Shown here: one piece after another, positions 6,136 through 16,525 of the stretch
Position numbering within the stretch: the first letter of the stretch is position 1
Layout of the letters: the number at the start of each line of letters is the position of its first letter
Assembly: GCA_035293805.1 (NCBI GenBank)
Contig: DATGMD010000052.1
Coordinates: 1-32,833 of the forward strand
Direction of reading: 5' to 3'
Source: JAJPHF01 sp035293805
Lineage (GTDB): Bacteria; Chloroflexota; UBA6077; JAJPHF01
DNA: 32,833 nt
Made by a program: the position numbers and the translations under genes
The notes under the pieces: model-generated
The model's database searches: none
Told to the model about the DNA's origin: nothing
The model's input: the letters and a program-made list of their open reading frames with translations, nothing else

Positions 6136-7269
6136 GTGAAGCTATACGAGTTCCAGGCCAAGGAAGTGTTCGCCCGCGCGGGAATCCCCATCCCGCGGGG
6201 CAAGATGGCGTCTACGCCCGCGGAGGTGGAGGCCATCGCCCGGGAGCTGGGCCGCTGCGTCGTGAAGGCGCAGGTCCACGTGGGCGGGCGCGGCAAGGCG
6301 GGCGGCATCAAGGTGGTGAACACGCCGGACGAGGCGCGCGCCGCGGCCGAGGGCATGCTGGGCAAGCCGCTCAAGGGCCTCATCGTCCACCACGTCCTCG
6401 TCGAGGAGGCGCTGGCCATCGCCGCCGAGTACTACCTGAGCGTGACCATCGACCGCCAGCCGAAGCGTCCGGTGATGATCGCGAGCGCGATGGGCGGCGT
6501 GGACATCGAAGAGGTCGCGGCGAGCCAGCCCGACAAGATCGCTCGCCTGGTCGTCGATCCGGCGTACGGGCCGCTTGGCTTCGAGCTGCGCCGCCTCAGC
6601 GCCGACGCGGGCTTCGACCCGCGCGCGGCCCGGGGCGTGGCCGACGTGGCCAGCCGCCTGTACCGCGTGTTCGTGGACTCCGACGCGTCGCTGGCGGAGA
6701 TCAACCCGCTGGTCGTGACCGACCAGGGCGCGGTGATCGCGGCGGACGCCAAGTACGACATCGACGACAACGCGCTCTATCGACAGCAGGCGCTCGCCGG
6801 CTACCGCGCGGAGAGCGAGGAGGACCCGATCGAGGCCGAGGCGCACCGGCGCGGCGTGAACTACGTGCGCCTGCCCGGCGGCGACATCGGCATCATCGGC
6901 AACGGGGCCGGGCTGGTCATGAGCACCCTCGACCTGGTCACGCGGCACGGCGGCAAGCCGGCGAACTTCCTCGACGTGGGCGGCGGCGCGAGCGCGGAGT
7001 CGGTGCGCGAGGCGCTGTCGATCGTGCTGATGGACCCGAACGTCAAGGGCGTGCTGTTCAACATCTTCGGCGGCATCACGCGCGGCGACGCCGTGGCGAA
7101 GGGCATCCTGGACGCCGTGGGCAGCATGGACATCAAGGTGCCCATGGTGGTGCGCATGGCCGGCACCCGCGCGACGGAGGGCCTGCAGCTCCTCGAAGGC
7201 TCGCCGCTCACGCCGGCCGCCGGTCCGGCCGAAGCCGCCCAGCGCGTCATCGAACTCGCACACACGTGA
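6136..7269 (+). CDS. sucC: succinyl-CoA synthetase beta subunit
   Basis: A 377-residue ADP/GDP-forming succinate-CoA ligase beta chain of the TCA cycle, with an ATP-grasp nucleotide-binding domain. Typical features are the N-terminus MKLYEFQAKEVFARAGIPIPRG, AQVHVGGRGKAGG, LAEINPLVV, GNGAGLVMSTLD, NFLDVGGGAS and FNIFGGITRGD. Length is close to the family norm. The GTG start follows GAGG by seven bases. It is paired with sucD 76 bp downstream, and together they form the heteromeric enzyme that makes ATP or GTP while converting succinyl-CoA to succinate. Confidence 0.97.
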   Translation: MKLYEFQAKEVFARAGIPIPRGKMASTPAEVEAIARELGRCVVKAQVHVGGRGKAGGIKVVNTPDEARAAAEGMLGKPLKGLIVHHVLVEEALAIAAEYYLSVTIDRQPKRPVMIASAMGGVDIEEVAASQPDKIARLVVDPAYGPLGFELRRLSADAGFDPRAARGVADVASRLYRVFVDSDASLAEINPLVVTDQGAVIAADAKYDIDDNALYRQQALAGYRAESEEDPIEAEAHRRGVNYVRLPGGDIGIIGNGAGLVMSTLDLVTRHGGKPANFLDVGGGASAESVREALSIVLMDPNVKGVLFNIFGGITRGDAVAKGILDAVGSMDIKVPMVVRMAGTRATEGLQLLEGSPLTPAAGPAEAAQRVIELAHT

Positions 7270-7279
7270 CGAGCGCCGC

Positions 7280-7334
7280 GTACTGAGCGTTGAGCTGCCC
7301 GCGCACTCAGCACTCAGGACTCAGCACTCAGTAC
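7280..7334. repeat. heptamer repeat hairpin between sucC and sucD
   Basis: Four CACTCAG-type heptamers (7304-7331) run tail to head. The upstream GTACTGAGCGTTGAG is nearly the reverse complement of the repeat end, so the segment can fold into a stem. It ends immediately before the G-rich ribosome site of sucD. The unit length is the same as in the repeat at 1056-1186, although the unit sequence differs. Confidence 0.85.
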
Positions 7335-7345
7335 TGGGGGCCAAC

Positions 7346-8221
<876 letters not shown>

Positions 8222-8234
8222 CGGGCGAGGATCT

Positions 8235-8275
8235 AACCCCCCAGCTCCCTTCCCTACGAACGGAAGGGCGGCAGG
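8235..8275. repeat. interspersed palindromic repeat (CTAACCCCC type)
   Basis: CTAACCCCCCAG followed by CCCTTCC...GGAAGGG forms a small stem. A sibling copy of the same pattern lies inside the valS coding region at 10560-10600. It lies 14 bp after the sucD stop; no T-run follows, so it is a repeat element rather than a textbook terminator. Confidence 0.7.
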
Positions 8276-8396
8276 TTAATTCGTTCCCCGGTGCGCCATA
8301 CTACTGGAGTGCCACGTTTTCTTTGATTCGTAGGTGTGCCCTGGGCAGGCGACTGCGTTGCCGCGCTGCCGCCCGGAGGCGCCGCGGAGGCCCGAG

Positions 8397-11189
8397 ATGC
8401 GCGAAGCGAATAGCGGCGGGGGAATGGCGAAAGCCTACGATCCCCGCCAGACCGAGGACAAGTGGTATCAGCGTTGGGAAGAGGCCGGCTACTTCAAGCC
8501 GCGCATCGACCCGGCCAAGCAGCCGTTCACGATCATCATGCCGCCGCCCAACGTGACGGGCGAGCTGCACGTCGGCCACGCGCTCACGGCGGCGATCGAG
8601 GACGCGATCGTCCGCTGGCACCGCATGCTGGGCGACCCGACGCTCTGGCTGCCGGGTCGCGACCACGCCGGCATTGCGGCGCAGCTGGTGGTCGAGCGCA
8701 CGCTGGCCCAAGAGGGCAAGACGCGCTACGACCTCGGCCGCGACGAGTTCCTCGCGCGCATGTGGGACTGGATCCACCGCTACGGCGGCATCATCGACGA
8801 GCAGCACCGTCGCCTGGGCGTGTCGGTCGATTGGGACCGCGCGCTGTTTACCATGGACCCGGGCCCGGCGCGCGCGGTGCGGACGATTTTCAAGCAGCTT
8901 TACGACAAGGGGCTGATCTATCGAGGCACGCGCATCACCAACTGGTGCCCGCGCTGCCGTACCGCGCTCTCCGACCTGGAGGTGGACTACCAGGAGGACG
9001 ACGGCATCCTGGCCTACGTCCGCTACCCGGTGGTGGAGCGGCCCGGCGAGTTCATCACCATCGCGACGACGCGCCCCGAGACCATCCTGGCCGATACGGC
9101 GGTCGCGGTGAACCCCGACGACCCGCGCTACCAGCACCTGATCGGCCAGCACGTCCGCGTGCCGGTCGTGGACCGCGAGGTGCCCATCGTGGCGGATGCG
9201 GCGGTCGAGATGGGGTTCGGCACCGGCGCGCTGAAGATCACGCCGGGCCACGATCCGGTGGACTACGAGGTGGGCCAGCGGCACAACCTGCCGACGATCG
9301 TGGTGATTGGCCTCGACGGCAAGATGAACGCCGCGGCGGGCGCCTACGCGGGCCTGGAGCCGGCGGAGGCCCGCGAGCGCTTCGTGGACGACCTGCGCGC
9401 CCGCGGCCTGCTAGAGAAGGTCGAGCCGTACCGGCACGCGGTGGGCCACTGCGACCGCTGCAAGACCGTCGTCGAGCCGCTGATCAGCGAGCAGTGGTAC
9501 GTCCGCATGACGCCGCTCGCGGCGCCGGCGATCGAGGCGGTGCGCGACGGGCGCATCCGCATCATCCCCGAGCGCTTCGCGAAGGTGTACTTCAACTGGA
9601 TGGAGAACATCCGCGACTGGTGCATCTCGCGTCAGCTCTGGTGGGGCCACCGCATCCCCGTGTGGTACTGCCGCGCCTGTCCGAAGGAGATCGTGGCGGT
9701 CGAGGAGCCCACGACTTGCCCTGGCTGCGGCGGCCCGCTGGAGCAGGACCCGGACGTGCTCGACACCTGGTTCTCATCGGGACTCTGGCCGTTCTCGACG
9801 CTTGGCTGGCCCGACGACACCCCGGACCTGCGCTACTTCTACCCGACCAGCCTGATGGAGACGGGCTACGACATCCTGTTCTTCTGGGTCGCGCGGATGA
9901 TCGTGCTCGGCCTGGAGGCAATGGGCGAGGTGCCGTTCCGTGACGTGTACCTGCACGGGCTGATCCGTGTGGGCCGCGAGAAGATGAGCAAGGTGAAGGG
10001 CAACGTGCTGAACCCGCTCGACCTGATCGAGCGCTACGGCACGGATGCGCTGCGGCTCGCGCTCGTGGTCGGTACGACGCCGGGCAACGACACGCAGCTC
10101 AACGAGCGCAAGCTGGAAGACAGCCGCAACTTCGTGAACAAGCTGTGGAACAGCGCACGCTACGTGCTGATGAACGTGCCGCCGGAGGACCGCCCGGCAG
10201 GCGCTGGCACGGCGGGCGAGACGGCGGGGGCCCAGCAAGCGGCGCTGCTACAGCCGCCGGCGCACGCCTCGCTGGCCGACCGCTGGATCATCAGCCGCGC
10301 GAATTACGTGGCGGCCGAGGTCACGCGGCTGCTCCACGAGTACCAGCTGGGCGAGGCGGCGCGCACGGTGCAGGACTTCCTCTGGAGCGAGTACTGCGAC
10401 TGGTACCTAGAGATCGCCAAGATCCAGCTACGCGGCGAGGACGCGGCGGCGCAGCAGGCGACCCGCGAGACGCTGGGCCGCGTGCTGGAGCAGACGCTGC
10501 GCCTGCTGCACCCCTTCGCGCCGTTCGTGACCGAGGAGCTGTGGCAAACGCTGGTCGGACCTAACCCCCCCAGCCCCCCTTCCCTACCAAGGAATGGGGG
10601 GGCCGGCCCAGGCGACTATGAATCCTCCCCCCTTCCCGCATCGGGAGGGGGAATAGGTCGCGCGCCATCCATCATGGTGGCGGCGTGGCCGGCGCCGGGG
10701 CCGCGCGACCCCGAGGCCGAGCGGGCGGTGGACGACGTGGTGGCGCTGATCACCAGCGTGCGCAACCTGCGGCAGGAGAAGGGCGTGGAGCCGAAGCGCT
10801 TCGTGCCGGCCACGCTGGTCGGCGGCGCCCGGGCGGACCTGCTACGCGCCCAGGCGGGCGTCATCGGCGGCCTGGCGCGGCTGCAGCCGGTCGAGGTGGT
10901 CGAGGCGCTGGCGGAGCCGCCGAAGGAGGCACTGCCGCTCGTGGCCGGTGGCTTCGAGGCCTACCTGCCGGCGGCGGGGCTGTTCGACGTGGCGGCCGAG
11001 CGCAAGCGCTTGCAGGACCAGATCGCGAAGACCGAGCAGGCGGTCGGACGGAGCGAGAACTTGCTGGCGAGCCCGGGCTTCGCGCAGAAGGCCAAGCCGG
11101 AGGTCGTGCAGGCTGAGCGCGACAAGCTGGCGGCGAACCGCGAACAACTGGAGCGGCTACGCGGCCAGCTCGCGGCGCTGGGCGCCTAG
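8397..11189 (+). CDS. valS: valyl-tRNA synthetase
   Basis: A class I aminoacyl-tRNA synthetase of 930 residues that charges tRNA-Val. It has the PPPNVTGELHVGHAL stretch (HIGH equivalent HVGH) near the N-terminus, a zinc-ribbon-like CPRC and later CRAC/CPGC pairs, the editing-domain segment TTRPETILADTAVAVNP, KMSKVKGN as the KMSKS loop, and a C-terminal coiled-coil arm (ERKRLQDQIAKTEQAV...). I chose ATG 8397 because GGAGG lies six bases upstream; ATG 8424 (MAKAYDPRQ) is the alternative, and the frame is open further upstream. About 36 residues (721-757, rich in P, S, G) interrupt the normal anticodon-domain sequence and come from an inserted repeat. Confidence 0.97.
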   Translation: MREANSGGGMAKAYDPRQTEDKWYQRWEEAGYFKPRIDPAKQPFTIIMPPPNVTGELHVGHALTAAIEDAIVRWHRMLGDPTLWLPGRDHAGIAAQLVVERTLAQEGKTRYDLGRDEFLARMWDWIHRYGGIIDEQHRRLGVSVDWDRALFTMDPGPARAVRTIFKQLYDKGLIYRGTRITNWCPRCRTALSDLEVDYQEDDGILAYVRYPVVERPGEFITIATTRPETILADTAVAVNPDDPRYQHLIGQHVRVPVVDREVPIVADAAVEMGFGTGALKITPGHDPVDYEVGQRHNLPTIVVIGLDGKMNAAAGAYAGLEPAEARERFVDDLRARGLLEKVEPYRHAVGHCDRCKTVVEPLISEQWYVRMTPLAAPAIEAVRDGRIRIIPERFAKVYFNWMENIRDWCISRQLWWGHRIPVWYCRACPKEIVAVEEPTTCPGCGGPLEQDPDVLDTWFSSGLWPFSTLGWPDDTPDLRYFYPTSLMETGYDILFFWVARMIVLGLEAMGEVPFRDVYLHGLIRVGREKMSKVKGNVLNPLDLIERYGTDALRLALVVGTTPGNDTQLNERKLEDSRNFVNKLWNSARYVLMNVPPEDRPAGAGTAGETAGAQQAALLQPPAHASLADRWIISRANYVAAEVTRLLHEYQLGEAARTVQDFLWSEYCDWYLEIAKIQLRGEDAAAQQATRETLGRVLEQTLRLLHPFAPFVTEELWQTLVGPNPPSPPSLPRNGGAGPGDYESSPLPASGGGIGRAPSIMVAAWPAPGPRDPEAERAVDDVVALITSVRNLRQEKGVEPKRFVPATLVGGARADLLRAQAGVIGGLARLQPVEVVEALAEPPKEALPLVAGGFEAYLPAAGLFDVAAERKRLQDQIAKTEQAVGRSENLLASPGFAQKAKPEVVQAERDKLAANREQLERLRGQLAALGA
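10558..10665. repeat. repeat element inserted in frame within valS
   Basis: It contains CTAACCCCCCC...CCCTTCCCTACCAAGGAATGGGG, a copy of the element at 8235-8275, followed by a second palindrome (CCCCCTTCCCGCATCGGGAG). It translates to a proline/glycine/serine-rich stretch absent from ordinary ValRS, placed between ELWQTLVG and SIMVAAWPAP, which are normally close together. Confidence 0.75.
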
Positions 11190-11217
11190 CGGATGGATCT
11201 GCTGTGCCCTTGTAGTC

Positions 11218-13050
11218 TTATGGCGCCGGTACGCGGAGCGGCAGTGGCACGCAAGTCGGCTCGGCGGCCGGGTCGGCGGCGCAGACGGCTAGAGTATGGA
11301 CGCCCGGCCCGACGGCGCGCGGGTCCCACTCGTAGGTGAAGCCGGCGCGGGTGACGGCCGGGGCGCCGAGGACGCGCGCCACGTCCGGGCGCTCGATACC
11401 GGCCCCGCCGCTTAGCTCGGTCGGGGGCGCACCGTCGACGGTGATCGCAACGGAGGCGGCCGGCTGGTACCAGGCGGGGGCGCCGCCCACCACGCCCGGC
11501 TGCCAGGCTGGCCGACCCGTCACCACGGCCCAGCCGCGAATCGTGAGCGGCTGGGCCGCGAGATCGCCCGGGAGGGGGCTGTCGACGGTGACCGCCACGC
11601 GCGTGCCGGACGCGCCGTAGTAGTGCGGCACGACGACGCCGAGCAGGCAGTAGAGATTCAGCGCGGCCATCGCGGCGACGAGCGCCCAGGGCGCGTGCGG
11701 CGCCCAGCGCCGCGGCACGATCGCGCGCCAGCCCGCGACGAGCGCGAGCGCCACGAGCGGCAGCAGCACGAGCAGGTAGCGTCCGTGCACCGGGTAGTAG
11801 CGCCCGAAGCTCTGGATCACTGCCGCGAGCAGCGTGGCGGCCGGCCAGCCGACGATCAAGAGACCGGTGGGGCTTTGCAGCAGCGCTGCCGCCCGCGCCG
11901 GGGCCGACGGGGCCGCCAGGCGCCGGACGAGGCCCGCAGCGCCGATCATGAGCGCGACGGCGAGCGCGGCGTAAACCCGGTCGGGCGCGAACAGGCTCAC
12001 GCGGTCGAAGCCCGCCCAGAAGCTGCGAAACGTGATGACCCACCACGACCGCAGGTACTCGACGTCCCACGGGTGCCGCGGTGCCGGCGCGCCCGGTACG
12101 TCCACCGGCGGCGTGAGCGCGCGGAGCGCGGCGTCCGCGACGCCGAGCGGCCAGGGCTGGCCGTACAACCGCCAGTTGTGCAGCAGCCAGGGGCCGGCGA
12201 CCAGCGCCGCGGCGAGCGCCACGAACCCGAGCAGCGCGAGTGTCCATCGGATTCGGACGCTCCATGGGACCGCCGACGTCTCGCCCGGCCGCCCGACGTC
12301 GCCAGGGCCGGCCAGGCGGCCGGAACGGCCGCGCTCCCAGGCAGTGCCGGACACTGTTATTTGCCAGCTAGCGGCTAGCACGGCCGCGACCGCGGCGGGA
12401 TACGCCGTGTACTTGGAGAGCAGGGCGGCGCCGATCGCCAGCCCGAAGACTAGCGCGCCGAGCGGGCGCGTGACGCTCGGCCAGAGGCAGGCGACTGCCA
12501 GCACGGCCGCTAGGGCGAAGATATCGCTGTTCGCCACCGCCGCGTGGAAGCTGAACTGCGGCACGGCCGCCAGGAGCGCGGCGCTGGGCAAGGCGAGCGC
12601 GGGCCGCTCGGGCAGCACGCTGCGGACGAAGCGGTAGGTGAGCGCCACGGCTGCCAGCGCGGCGAGCAGCGAGCCGAGGCGCGTGGCCACCGGCGGCGCG
12701 ACCGGAAGGAGGCGGATCAGCGCGCCGTCCACGAGGTACGTGAGCGGCGGCGCCAGGGCGTGCGGCTCGATCGGAATGCCGATCTGGTCGAGGCGTACGT
12801 AGACGTCGGCATCCGGGCCAAACGTCGGCAGGCGGCCGTGCGCGGCGACGAACTGGGCGGTGTCCAGGTGGCTGGGCTCGTCGGGCGCGTCGCCGTAGGG
12901 CACCGCCGAGGCCCACAGCAGCCAGTTGACCGCCGCCACGGCCAGCAGGGCCCCCAGTGCCCAGTGAGAGCCGAGCGCGCGCCATCGGCCGGCACCCCGA
13001 GACGTACGGGGCCCGGCGCGCGCCGCAGGAGCGGCCGCTACTGCGCTCAC
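11218..13050 (-). CDS. polytopic membrane protein, DUF2142/GT39-like glycosyltransferase family
   Basis: A 610-residue protein with an N-terminal membrane helix, the motif GDAPDEPSHLDTAQFVAAHGRLP (PDEP in the first loop), ten or so further hydrophobic segments, and a soluble C-terminal part of about 150 residues rich in beta-strand patterns (for example SVAITVDGAPPTEL and AGFTYEWDPRAV). The PDEPxH loop is typical of DUF2142 and related lipid-linked-sugar glycosyltransferases of the GT-C fold, so transfer of sugar onto an extracytoplasmic acceptor is likely. The GTG start at 13050 overlaps the upstream gene's TGA (GTGA), so the two are coupled. It is the last gene of the minus-strand operon and converges with valS, leaving only 28 bp between them. 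Confidence 0.8.
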   Translation of the reverse strand: MSAVAAAPAARAGPRTSRGAGRWRALGSHWALGALLAVAAVNWLLWASAVPYGDAPDEPSHLDTAQFVAAHGRLPTFGPDADVYVRLDQIGIPIEPHALAPPLTYLVDGALIRLLPVAPPVATRLGSLLAALAAVALTYRFVRSVLPERPALALPSAALLAAVPQFSFHAAVANSDIFALAAVLAVACLWPSVTRPLGALVFGLAIGAALLSKYTAYPAAVAAVLAASWQITVSGTAWERGRSGRLAGPGDVGRPGETSAVPWSVRIRWTLALLGFVALAAALVAGPWLLHNWRLYGQPWPLGVADAALRALTPPVDVPGAPAPRHPWDVEYLRSWWVITFRSFWAGFDRVSLFAPDRVYAALAVALMIGAAGLVRRLAAPSAPARAAALLQSPTGLLIVGWPAATLLAAVIQSFGRYYPVHGRYLLVLLPLVALALVAGWRAIVPRRWAPHAPWALVAAMAALNLYCLLGVVVPHYYGASGTRVAVTVDSPLPGDLAAQPLTIRGWAVVTGRPAWQPGVVGGAPAWYQPAASVAITVDGAPPTELSGGAGIERPDVARVLGAPAVTRAGFTYEWDPRAVGPGVHTLAVCAADPAAEPTCVPLPLRVPAP

Positions 13051-15275
13051 TCGGCGGTCACCGCCCAGATGCGGACGCCGCCCTGGTCGTAGACGGGGCG
13101 CAGCGCCGGGTTGCGGCCGAGCGCGTCCGCCGAAGGCAGCGGCGCGCGGCCGCTGTGGTAGACGTAGCCCACGCCATTCGAGCGCAGCAGCGCCGCCGTG
13201 CGCGGGTCGGCCGGCGCGTCGCGGAGCGCCCGCGCGATTGCCACCATCGCCCCGACTGCTCGCGGATCGGCGCCGCGCTCGCCCGGGTAGAGCATCGGCA
13301 GCACGGTGGTCGCGCGGCCGGCGAGCAGCGGCAGCCAGTAGCCAGCGTCCACGCCGACGACGTAGTCGGGCGCCCAGGGGAAGATGACGCTGCTCACCGC
13401 GATCCGGGCGTCGGCCGGCGTGTGGCTCTGGAGCCAGGCGGCGGCGGCGAGGTCGGCCGGCGCGACGAGCGCGTTCGCCGGCGTGACGAGCGTCTGGAGC
13501 TGCCAGCCGCCGAGGACGGTCGCACCCAGGCCGAGCAGGAGGGCGAGCGCCAGCCCACGACCGCCCCACTGGCGCACGGCGACGCGCGCGGCGACGGCGA
13601 GTGCCAGCGCCGCGGCGACGCCCAGCGGGAAGCACAGCGCGGCGATGGTCGTGACCAGATCCACCCGGCCGGCGAGCGGCATGGGGATGGGCCACCAGCG
13701 GGGGTTGGCGAGGGCCAGCTGCGCGAGCGCCCAGGCGCCCAGAGCGAGCACTGCCGCGGGCGCCCAGGCGCACCGAGCAAGCGGCGTCGCGCCCGCGGCG
13801 CGGTGCAGTCCCCCGTCGAGCTTCGCTGTCGCCGAGCCATCCCGCGACATCGGGCCGCGCAGCCGCCATGCCAGCAGCAGCCCCAGCGCGGCGAGTGCGA
13901 GCAGCGGCAGATTGGTGGGCTGGGTGACGGCGGTGCCCAGGCGCTCCAGGCCATAGTAGTCGGCGCCGTAGTCGCCCGGCTGCTGCCCCAGCCCGAGCGA
14001 TAGCGCGCTCCGCAGGCGCACGAGCCACGGCAGCGCCAGCAGCCCGGCGACCACCGTGGCCCCGCCCAGCCAGAGCACGCTGCCGGCGGCACCCCGCGCG
14101 AGCGCGCTCCACGGCGGGCGCTCGCGGTATGCCAGGGTCTTGTCCCCTGTCGCCCGGTAATCCCTGTAGGGCAGGGGCTGGTCCCAGGCCACCTGGTCCG
14201 CCTCCCGCACTCGGGCGCCCCAATCGGGGTGAATCGGCCCGCCAAGCAATCGTTTGGTCGTTAGGTAAAACAGCCACACCGCGACCAGCAGGACGAGCAT
14301 CGCGGCCATGCGGTAGTGCGCGAGCAGCAGGCCGCTGGCTGCCAGCCCGGCCGCGAGCGTGGGTTGCGCGTTGGCGCCTCGGCGGTGTTCTGTGCCCGAT
14401 ATAGGATCCGCCACCTGGATGTTGAGGACCGCGTCGAGGCACAGCGCTGCGGCGACGGGGAGCAGCACCAGGCCTGCCGCCTGGGTATAGCGCCCCCAGT
14501 TCTCCAGGTAGGCGGGGAACACGGCGAGGAGCGCCACCAGCCAGGCCGTCAGCCCCGCCACCAGCCCATCGCCGGTAGTGCGGAGCACAAAGAAGGCGAC
14601 GCCGAGTGCGACGGCGGCGTTCACCAGGTGCCCGGCCAGCCCGACGAGCGGCCCCACGTCGGCGCCCGTCCACCAGTGCAGCCAGGCCACCACGTTGTGG
14701 AAGCCGAAGTGGTAGGCGAAGCTCTGGATCGGCGCGTAGGGAGCGTAGCTGTCCGGCAGGCCGGCCCGCTCGACGATCAGCCGAGCGATCAGCGTGTGGT
14801 GATACGTGTCCGCGCCCAGGGTCGGCAAGATGCCGCGCGTGCTCCACAGGCGCAGCGCCAGCGCGAGCAGAAATAGCGCGCCGTAGCCGAGCGCTGCAAG
14901 CATGTCCGGGGTAATCGTGAGCGGCGCCGGCGCTTTCCCGGCTGTGCGGGACGTGGCTCCTGCCCAGGATGGCCGGCCGCGGGTCAGGGCGGGCAAGGCG
15001 ACGACCGGGAGGCTGGCGGCGAGCAGCACGGCGGCGGCCGGCGGGCCGAGCGGCAGATGGAGCGTGGTCGCCCAGAGGGTGAGCAGGGCGAGCGCCGCCA
15101 GCGTGAGCGCTGGCGCCGCCAGCAGCCGCTCGACGCCGCTGTAGCGGGGCGCGCGCAGCAGCACGCTAGCGACGGCGTACCCGGGCAGGAACAGCAGGAC
15201 GATGCCTGCCGCGACGAGCGGCAGGGGCGGCAGGCCCGCGGCAAGCGTGATGGCTGGCCCCGGCACGAGGCTCAC
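13047..15275 (-). CDS. large polytopic membrane protein, probable GT-C-type glycosyltransferase
   Basis: A 742-residue protein with about 13 hydrophobic segments and an extracytoplasmic C-terminal region containing WLQSHTPADARIAVSS and a Tyr/Gly-rich part. That C-terminal pattern (residue-loss phrase 'xxTPxDAxI', then a dwelling-place-like FPWAPDY) is common in oligosaccharyltransferase-like and GT39-like proteins of Chloroflexota and Archaea. The catalytic acids are not certain; ADTYHHTLIARLIVERAGLP in the first large loop is a candidate site. The GTG start at 15275 overlaps the MFS stop (GTGA), and the stop overlaps the next gene's GTG in the same way. The frame is open further upstream, but that part is a shadow of the MFS gene. 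Confidence 0.72.
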   Translation of the reverse strand: MSLVPGPAITLAAGLPPLPLVAAGIVLLFLPGYAVASVLLRAPRYSGVERLLAAPALTLAALALLTLWATTLHLPLGPPAAAVLLAASLPVVALPALTRGRPSWAGATSRTAGKAPAPLTITPDMLAALGYGALFLLALALRLWSTRGILPTLGADTYHHTLIARLIVERAGLPDSYAPYAPIQSFAYHFGFHNVVAWLHWWTGADVGPLVGLAGHLVNAAVALGVAFFVLRTTGDGLVAGLTAWLVALLAVFPAYLENWGRYTQAAGLVLLPVAAALCLDAVLNIQVADPISGTEHRRGANAQPTLAAGLAASGLLLAHYRMAAMLVLLVAVWLFYLTTKRLLGGPIHPDWGARVREADQVAWDQPLPYRDYRATGDKTLAYRERPPWSALARGAAGSVLWLGGATVVAGLLALPWLVRLRSALSLGLGQQPGDYGADYYGLERLGTAVTQPTNLPLLALAALGLLLAWRLRGPMSRDGSATAKLDGGLHRAAGATPLARCAWAPAAVLALGAWALAQLALANPRWWPIPMPLAGRVDLVTTIAALCFPLGVAAALALAVAARVAVRQWGGRGLALALLLGLGATVLGGWQLQTLVTPANALVAPADLAAAAWLQSHTPADARIAVSSVIFPWAPDYVVGVDAGYWLPLLAGRATTVLPMLYPGERGADPRAVGAMVAIARALRDAPADPRTAALLRSNGVGYVYHSGRAPLPSADALGRNPALRPVYDQGGVRIWAVTAE

Positions 15276-16510
15276 ACTCGCCGGCTGAGCGCGGCGCGGT
15301 TGGTGGCCCGCCAGTGGCGCGCGAGCAGGAGCAGGGTGGCGACGGGGGCGAGCATAGCGGCGTAGTACATAGCCTGGTAGCCCGCCGCGCCGATCAGCAA
15401 GCCGAACAGCAGCGCGCCGCCCCCATCCGCGAGCTGGAAGGCCATCGAGAAGGTGGCCATCGCCGCGCCGCGCCGCTCCTCGCGCGAGCGGTCGATTGCC
15501 AGGGCCATCGCGGCCGGCGAGTTGGCAGCCGAGGCGAAGCCCACGAGCACGCCGCCGGCGGTGAGGAGGAGGATGTCGGCGGCCTGGGAGAGCAGCAGCA
15601 GCCCGGCGGCCGAGGTAGTGGCGCCCACGGCCAGCGTCCGTCCTCGCCCGACCCGGTCCGACCAGCGCCCGAAGAAGACGCGCGTGGTGACGCTGCTCAG
15701 ACCGTAGCCGAGGAAATACGCGGGCAGCGTCTCGACCGCGATGCCGCGAAACGTCGCGTACATCGGGATGAAGGTGATGCTGGGCGACTGCTGCAGCATC
15801 GAGAGAAAGTGGAGCCCCGACGGCAGCAGGGCCGCCCGCTCGATGAGCCCGCGCCAGAAGCTGCCCACGTGGGGCGGGACGGGGCTGCGCGGCTGCTTGG
15901 GTATCAGCGCCACGCACAGGGTGGCCAGCAGGCCGGCCGTGGCCGCCAGGACGAAGACGCCGACGAAGCCGACGCCGCCGAGCAGCCACAGCGCCGAGGC
16001 GGGCACGAGCGCCATGGCGATCCCCTGGGCGGTGGCCACGTAGCCGACAGCCTCGCCCCGCCGGGCGGCCGGCGCTACGCGCGCGATCAGCGTGTTGATG
16101 CCCGTGTTGTAGCCGGCCCAGCCGACGCCGTGGACCGCCCGCACGGCGACCAGCAGCGCGACGTGGTAGACGAAGTAGCCCAGGCCCGCGAGGCCCAGCA
16201 CGAGCGTGCTGAGGCCCAGCACGCCGCGAGCGCTCCAGCAGTCGACCGCGCGGCCGATCAGCGGCCGCAGCAGGAACGAGGTGATGCTGAAGGCGAAAGC
16301 GACCATGCCGACCAGCGCGGCCGACCCGCCGTGCGCCTGAATCCAGAGGGGCATGATGGGTTGGAGCACGCACCAGTGGACGTAGCAGCAGAAGCTCACC
16401 GCGCAGAGGAGCGCGAAGGTGGGCGACCAGAGCCGCGGGCGAGCGGCCGCGGGTGCCGCGACCTGCTCGACGGGCGCTGGCCGGGCTGCCACCCGCTCGA
16501 CCTGCTGCAT
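15272..16510 (-). CDS. MFS transporter
   Basis: A 412-residue major facilitator protein with about 12 membrane segments in two halves. The loop 2-3 motif appears as RPLIGRAVDCWSARGVLGLS, and its second-half counterpart is FFGRWSDRVGRGRTLAVG. Residues 1-28 are a proline- and alanine-rich cytoplasmic extension. The ATG is preceded by GGGAGAG. It sits between a glycosyltransferase and a membrane glycosyltransferase-like protein and overlaps the latter by 4 bp, so it may export a product or intermediate of the glycan pathway; the substrate cannot be read. Confidence 0.92.
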   Translation of the reverse strand: MQQVERVAARPAPVEQVAAPAAARPRLWSPTFALLCAVSFCCYVHWCVLQPIMPLWIQAHGGSAALVGMVAFAFSITSFLLRPLIGRAVDCWSARGVLGLSTLVLGLAGLGYFVYHVALLVAVRAVHGVGWAGYNTGINTLIARVAPAARRGEAVGYVATAQGIAMALVPASALWLLGGVGFVGVFVLAATAGLLATLCVALIPKQPRSPVPPHVGSFWRGLIERAALLPSGLHFLSMLQQSPSITFIPMYATFRGIAVETLPAYFLGYGLSSVTTRVFFGRWSDRVGRGRTLAVGATTSAAGLLLLSQAADILLLTAGGVLVGFASAANSPAAMALAIDRSREERRGAAMATFSMAFQLADGGGALLFGLLIGAAGYQAMYYAAMLAPVATLLLLARHWRATNRAALSRRV

Positions 16511-16525
16511 CGCGCTCTCCCTGCC

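Noticed and set aside
6123..7286. 387-codon frame overlapping sucC on the same strand
   Set aside because: sucC in the neighbouring frame is unmistakable; this frame is Arg/Gly-rich and has no motif.
8222..8396. Possible T-box leader before valS
   Set aside because: I see no T-box consensus and no terminator with a U-run; only a dispersed palindromic repeat is visible.
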